DNA of 64,000 nt from Actinokineospora pegani (GTDB lineage: Bacteria > Actinomycetota > Actinomycetes > Mycobacteriales > Pseudonocardiaceae): NCBI RefSeq assembly GCF_009745975.1, contig NZ_WHOL01000087.1, positions 1-64,000 of the forward strand, in the 5' to 3' direction. The translations under genes were made by a program, and so were the position numbers. The notes beneath the pieces were generated by a model. The model made no database searches, was not told the origin of the DNA, and saw only the letters and a program-made list of their open reading frames with translations. Shown here piece by piece: positions 60,817 through 64,000 of the stretch (position 1 is its first letter; the number at the start of each line of letters is the position of its first letter).

Positions 60817-62040
60817 GTGCACCTGGACGACGCTGGCTCGCCGAATGGTCGCGTGCCCACCGAGGAGTTGAGCGCGCGTGCGGTCGCGTCGCGCTGGCTG
60901 CGGGCCGTGGTCAGCCTGGTCGCAGGCGGGGTCCTGAGCTTTCTCGAGGTCGCGTTCCTGTGCGCGCGGACGCTGCTCTGGGCGTTGTCGTGGCTGCCGG
61001 GATCGGCTGAACGCGCGCGAGTCGTTGACAACCGAGCGCGCTCTCTCACCGGCTTGCACCTGCGCCGCGTCCGCCGATTCCACGGACCCGTCCACGCGCG
61101 GGCGCTGACGGCCGAGCGGTGCAAGCGCTACCTGGGGTTGCGCTGGCTGGTCGGCGGGCTGGGCGCGGGTGTCCTGATGCTGCTGACGGTGTTCTTGGTG
61201 GTGGCGGGCTCGATGCTCTCCGCGTGGGCGCTCGACGGCGGGTGGGGGCTGATCGAGAACGCGGAGGGCCGAGTCGACCTGTCGCTCCTGGCGATCGCCG
61301 CGCCGCCGGGCCTGATGTTGACCTTCGTGACCGCGGTGGGCGTGCTCGCCGTGGGCAGTCTGGACCGCTGGTTGGCCATCGAGGTGCTCGGCTACTCCGA
61401 CCAGGCGCTGTTGCGCAGGCGCGTCGTCGACCTGACGACGACGCGGGCGGACGTGATCGAGGCCATCGACGACGAGCGCAGGCGCATCGAGCGCGACCTG
61501 CACGACGGCGTGCAGCAGCGGGTGGTGGCCCTGGGACTGCTCATCGGCCGGGCCCGCCGGGCCTCGCCGGGCGGCACCGCGTCTCACGACCTCCTCGAGC
61601 AGGCCCAGGCCGTCGCGCAGGAGACCATCAGCGAACTGCGGGAGGTCGCGCTGCGCGTCTACCCGAGCACGTTGGACGGTGGCGGGGTGCCCGCCGCCCT
61701 CGAGGCGCTGGCCGAGCGGTCCAGCGTCCCGGTCAGACTGGAAGTCGCGCTGGCCGGCCGGTTGCCCTCGACTGTGGAGACAGTGGTCTACTTCGTGGCG
61801 TCGGAGGCGGTGAACAACGCCACCAAGCACGCCGCCCCCTCCGTCGTGGTCGTGTCGGTGGCCGCGACGGGGGACCACGTGACGGTGACGATCACCGATG
61901 ACGGCCGAGGGGGCGCCGATCCCTCGGGCACCGGGTTGTCCGGCCTGGCCCGGCGGGTCGCCGCCGTGGATGGGAGGTTCACAGTGGACAGTCCTGCGGG
62001 CGGTCCCACCGTCGTCCGGGCGGAGCTGCCGTGCGGGTGA
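60817..62040 (+). CDS. NarL-family sensor histidine kinase
   Basis: A 407-residue kinase. The N-terminal part carries three or four membrane helices (AVVSLVAGGVLSFLEVAFLC, LVGGLGAGVLMLLTVFLVVA, LMLTFVTAVGVLAVGSL). HisKA_3 is DDERRRIERDLHDGVQQRVV and the HATPase N-box is YFVASEAVNNATKHAAPSVV, then DGRGGADPSGTGLSGLARRV. The start is GTG. The 3' end overlaps the response regulator by 10 nt. Confidence 0.9.
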   Translation: MHLDDAGSPNGRVPTEELSARAVASRWLRAVVSLVAGGVLSFLEVAFLCARTLLWALSWLPGSAERARVVDNRARSLTGLHLRRVRRFHGPVHARALTAERCKRYLGLRWLVGGLGAGVLMLLTVFLVVAGSMLSAWALDGGWGLIENAEGRVDLSLLAIAAPPGLMLTFVTAVGVLAVGSLDRWLAIEVLGYSDQALLRRRVVDLTTTRADVIEAIDDERRRIERDLHDGVQQRVVALGLLIGRARRASPGGTASHDLLEQAQAVAQETISELREVALRVYPSTLDGGGVPAALEALAERSSVPVRLEVALAGRLPSTVETVVYFVASEAVNNATKHAAPSVVVVSVAATGDHVTVTITDDGRGGADPSGTGLSGLARRVAAVDGRFTVDSPAGGPTVVRAELPCG

Positions 62041-62675
62041 TCCTGGCCGAGGACTCGACCCTGCTGCGCGAGGGCCTGGTCCGACTGCTGGCCGAGGAGG
62101 GCCACGACGTCGTCGCGGCCGTGGGCAACGCCGTCGAACTGCTGGCCGCCACCGCCCGCCACCGCCCCGACATCGTCGTCACCGACGTGCGGATGCCACC
62201 GGACTTCGACGACGACGGCCTGCGCGCCGCGTTGCGGATCCGCGACGAGTTCCCGGGCACAGCGGTGCTGGTGCTGTCCCAGTACGTGGAGAACCGCTAC
62301 GCCACCGAATTGATCACCAACGTCTCCGGCGGTGTCGGCTACCTGCTCAAGGACCGGGTCGCCCAGGTCGACGAGTTCCTCGACGCGCTGGACCGGGTCG
62401 CGGCGGGCGGCACGGCGTTCGACCCCGAGGTCGTCCGGCGACTGCTGACCAGGACATCCCACGCGAATCCGGTGGAGACCCTGAGCCAGCGGGAGCAGCA
62501 GGTGCTGCGCCTGATGGCCGAGGGTCTGACCAACGCCAGCATCTCGGGGTCGCTGCACATCTCCCAGAGCGCGGTGGAGAAGCACATCAACGCGATCTTC
62601 GACAAGCTGGGGCTCACCGGGTCCACCGGTCTGAGCAGGCGCGTCGTCGCCGTGGTCAAGTACCTCGGGAGCTGA
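62031..62675 (+). CDS. NarL/LuxR-type response regulator
   Basis: A 214-residue response regulator. It starts MRVILAEDSTLLREGLVRLL, with the phospho-Asp in PDIVVTDVRMPPDFDDDG, the switch Ser in VLVLSQYVENRYATEL and Lys in GGVGYLLKDRVAQ. The LuxR helix-turn-helix is LSQREQQVLRLMAEGLTNAS, ISGSLHISQSAVEKHINAI. Cognate of the overlapping kinase. Confidence 0.93.
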   Translation: MRVILAEDSTLLREGLVRLLAEEGHDVVAAVGNAVELLAATARHRPDIVVTDVRMPPDFDDDGLRAALRIRDEFPGTAVLVLSQYVENRYATELITNVSGGVGYLLKDRVAQVDEFLDALDRVAAGGTAFDPEVVRRLLTRTSHANPVETLSQREQQVLRLMAEGLTNASISGSLHISQSAVEKHINAIFDKLGLTGSTGLSRRVVAVVKYLGS

Positions 62676-62796
62676 GGACCCGGGCTCGGCCCGTCGCGGG
62701 CCGTTGTCGGAGTAGAGGTCGCGCACCCAGGCGGTGAGCTCCTGACGGCAATGGCGCTCCCTCCGCTGTGGTGGGTCCAGCACACGCTCGGCCGGT

Positions 62797-62813
62797 GCGG
62801 CACACTCAAAGCG
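62797..62813. promoter_or_regulatory. Motif shared with the other merR promoter
   Basis: GCGGCACACTCAA followed by AGCG occurs 34 nt before the GTG of the second merR gene. The same 13-mer precedes the paralogue at 53743. No second repeat arm is seen here. Confidence 0.45.
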
Positions 62814-62846
62814 ATGTGGCGGGCACCACCTGGTCGGGGAGCGGTC

Positions 62847-63644
62847 GTGGCGTGGAGCACCAAGCAGTTGGCCGACCTGGCGGGCACGACCCTGCGGGCG
62901 GTGCGGCACTACCACGAGGTCGGCCTGCTGGCCGAGCCCGAGCGCCGCGCCAACGGCTACAAGAGCTACAGCGTCACGCACCTGGTGCGGGTGCTGCGGA
63001 TCAAGCGCCTGTCGGAGCTGGGGTTCTCGCTGGCGCAGATCGCGACCATGGACGACGCCGACCAGCGGCCCGAGGAGGAGCTGCGCGCGCTGGACGCCGA
63101 GCTGGCCGCGACCATCGAGCGGCTGCGACGGGTGCGCGCGGAGCTGGGCGTGATCCTGGACGGGGGCGCCCCGACCGACCTGCCCGCCGAACTGGCCGAG
63201 GCCACCGCCAACGCCGACCTGTCCGAGGCCGACCGGTCGTTCGTCCTCGCCATGACCCGGGTGCTCGGCCCGCGCTCGCTCGAGGCCTACGGGTCGCTGC
63301 TGCGCGCGGAGGGGACCGACCCGCTCGACGCGGAGTTCGACGAACTGCCCGCCGACGCCGACGAGCAGGCCAGGGGGGACCTGGCCGAGCGCATGCTGCC
63401 GCGCGTGCTCGAGGTCCTCCGGGAGTACCCGGCCTTGAGCGAGGTGGGCCCGGACGCCCCGCACAGCCAGCGGTTCACCTCGAACACCATCGACATGGCC
63501 ATCACCGACCTCTACAACACCGCCCAGCAGGACGTCCTGGGTCGCATCCGGCAGAACTTGGCCGAGCTGGTCCAGCAGGCGCGGCGCGAGGAGCGGCCGG
63601 GACGAGCGCCCGGCGAACAAGAGCAAGGGATTCGCCAGGCGTGA
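62847..63644 (+). CDS. MerR-family transcriptional regulator (paralogue)
   Basis: A 265-residue MerR regulator: VAWSTKQLADLAGTTLRAVR, HYHEVGLLAEPERRANGYKS, YSVTHLVRVLRIKRLSELGF, then a coiled coil (LDAELAATIERLRRVRAELG). It is about 43 residues longer than its paralogue at 53.7 kb, with an extra helical C-terminus (RIRQNLAELVQQARREERPG). GGGGAG lies 5 nt before the GTG start. Confidence 0.9.
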   Translation: MAWSTKQLADLAGTTLRAVRHYHEVGLLAEPERRANGYKSYSVTHLVRVLRIKRLSELGFSLAQIATMDDADQRPEEELRALDAELAATIERLRRVRAELGVILDGGAPTDLPAELAEATANADLSEADRSFVLAMTRVLGPRSLEAYGSLLRAEGTDPLDAEFDELPADADEQARGDLAERMLPRVLEVLREYPALSEVGPDAPHSQRFTSNTIDMAITDLYNTAQQDVLGRIRQNLAELVQQARREERPGRAPGEQEQGIRQA

Positions 63645-64000
63645 ACGCCACCTCCTTGGCTTGGGCGAGACGCGCGAGGTAATGCTGCGCGAGGGCGAGG
63701 ATCTGAGGTAGTTGGTGCCGTGGTGTTGCGATGGGCGATCAAGCGTCCTCGTGTACGACTGAGGGGCGGGTGCCGGTGGCGAGGAATTCGTGCGGGCCGC
63801 GACGGACGACGTCGATGGGGACTTCGGTGTCAGCGGCCACTTCACTGAGGTGGCGCGCACCTGCCGGACTGCGGACCCGACCGCGGTCAGGGTGTGCTGG
63901 CCCTCGGCGAGCAAGCCCACCGCCCGTCACCTCCGCCCGACTCGACCCCGCCACCGCACGCCCCAGCATCGCTTGGGCACTCCGACGCCTCGACCACACC
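63645..64000. other. Window end, no confident gene
   Basis: Several short frames are open on both strands. The minus-strand segment ILALAQHYLARLAQAKEVAF near 63650-63710 and another near 63760-63900 (ARHLSEVAADTEVPIDVVRR) look protein-like. They are in different frames and have no start or known motif, so they are at best gene remnants. Confidence 0.3.

Noticed and set aside
61788..63920. 710-codon minus-strand open frame
   Set aside because: It lies antisense to the end of a histidine kinase, a response regulator and a MerR gene that all have clear motifs.

Overview
The window is very GC-rich (about 70 percent or more), with strong G/C bias at third codon positions, GTG and TTG starts and many ATGA/GTGA gene overlaps. 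It carries actinomycete hallmarks: a four-gene conservon (roadblock, DUF742, GTPase), DUF3040, DUF3159 and DUF2306 proteins, SpoIIE/RsbW-type regulators, tandem universal stress proteins and PadR/MerR regulators. I infer a filamentous actinomycete, plausibly of the Pseudonocardiaceae. No rRNA, tRNA, CRISPR array or phage structural gene was seen. The region reads as chromosomal accessory DNA with many decayed genes and insertion sequences.

Layout. 0-0.8 kb: IS30 transposase cut by the window edge. 1-5.1 kb: minus-strand operon alpha/beta hydrolase, PHA synthase, GMC oxidoreductase. 5.6-6.9 kb: HTH/TPR regulator. 7.2-8.4 kb: an internally deleted IS3 element beside another transposase relic. 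8.4-11.7 kb: minus-strand operon of an ABC ATPase, an ABC-2 permease and a rare fusion of a squalene/phytoene-synthase-like domain to a cis-prenyltransferase. 12-13.7 kb: IS630 relic and a P450 pseudogene. 13.7-18.2 kb: frameshifted GlxA-type regulator, esterase-like hydrolase, NarL-type two-component pair, DUF2306 protein. 18.4-21.6 kb: decay zone (Hsp70, aminoglycoside kinase, SbcD/YhaO-like and IS5 scraps) around a DUF3320-like gene. 22-23.3 kb: unrecognised 411-residue protein. 24.1-25.1 kb: intradiol dioxygenase-like lipoprotein.

25.2-29.1 kb holds what I consider the most interesting system: a tightly packed minus-strand operon encoding a J-domain/pseudokinase fusion, a vWA (MIDAS) protein, a divergent adenylosuccinate-synthetase paralogue and a Nudix protein that has lost its catalytic glutamates. 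A perfect 11-bp inverted repeat touches the first start codon. 29.2-33.7 kb: stress/energy genes (universal stress protein, PoxB-like ThDP enzyme, DUF3040). 34.2-38.1 kb: conservon cvnABCD followed by a StyA-like flavoprotein. 38.1-39.4 kb: two decayed ABC-2 permeases around a polyketide-synthase dehydratase scrap. 39.4-44.3 kb: HNH-like protein, methyltransferase, two universal stress proteins, a cupin and a bacterial LEG1 homologue.

44.3-48.4 kb: lipoprotein, MacA-like adaptor, ATPase and frameshifted FtsX-like permease. 48.8-54.4 kb: small hypotheticals, a DHFR/RibD-fold reductase, a wrecked second PoxB-like gene, DUF3159 and a MerR regulator. 54.5-57 kb: PadR regulator with a membrane protein, a secreted His/Gly- and Asn/Asp-repeat protein and a small secreted protein. 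57.2-60.7 kb: RsbW-like kinase, GAF-GAF-SpoIIE phosphatase, sortase relic, DedA protein. 60.8-63.6 kb: NarL-type two-component system and a second MerR paralogue that shares a 13-bp upstream motif with the first.
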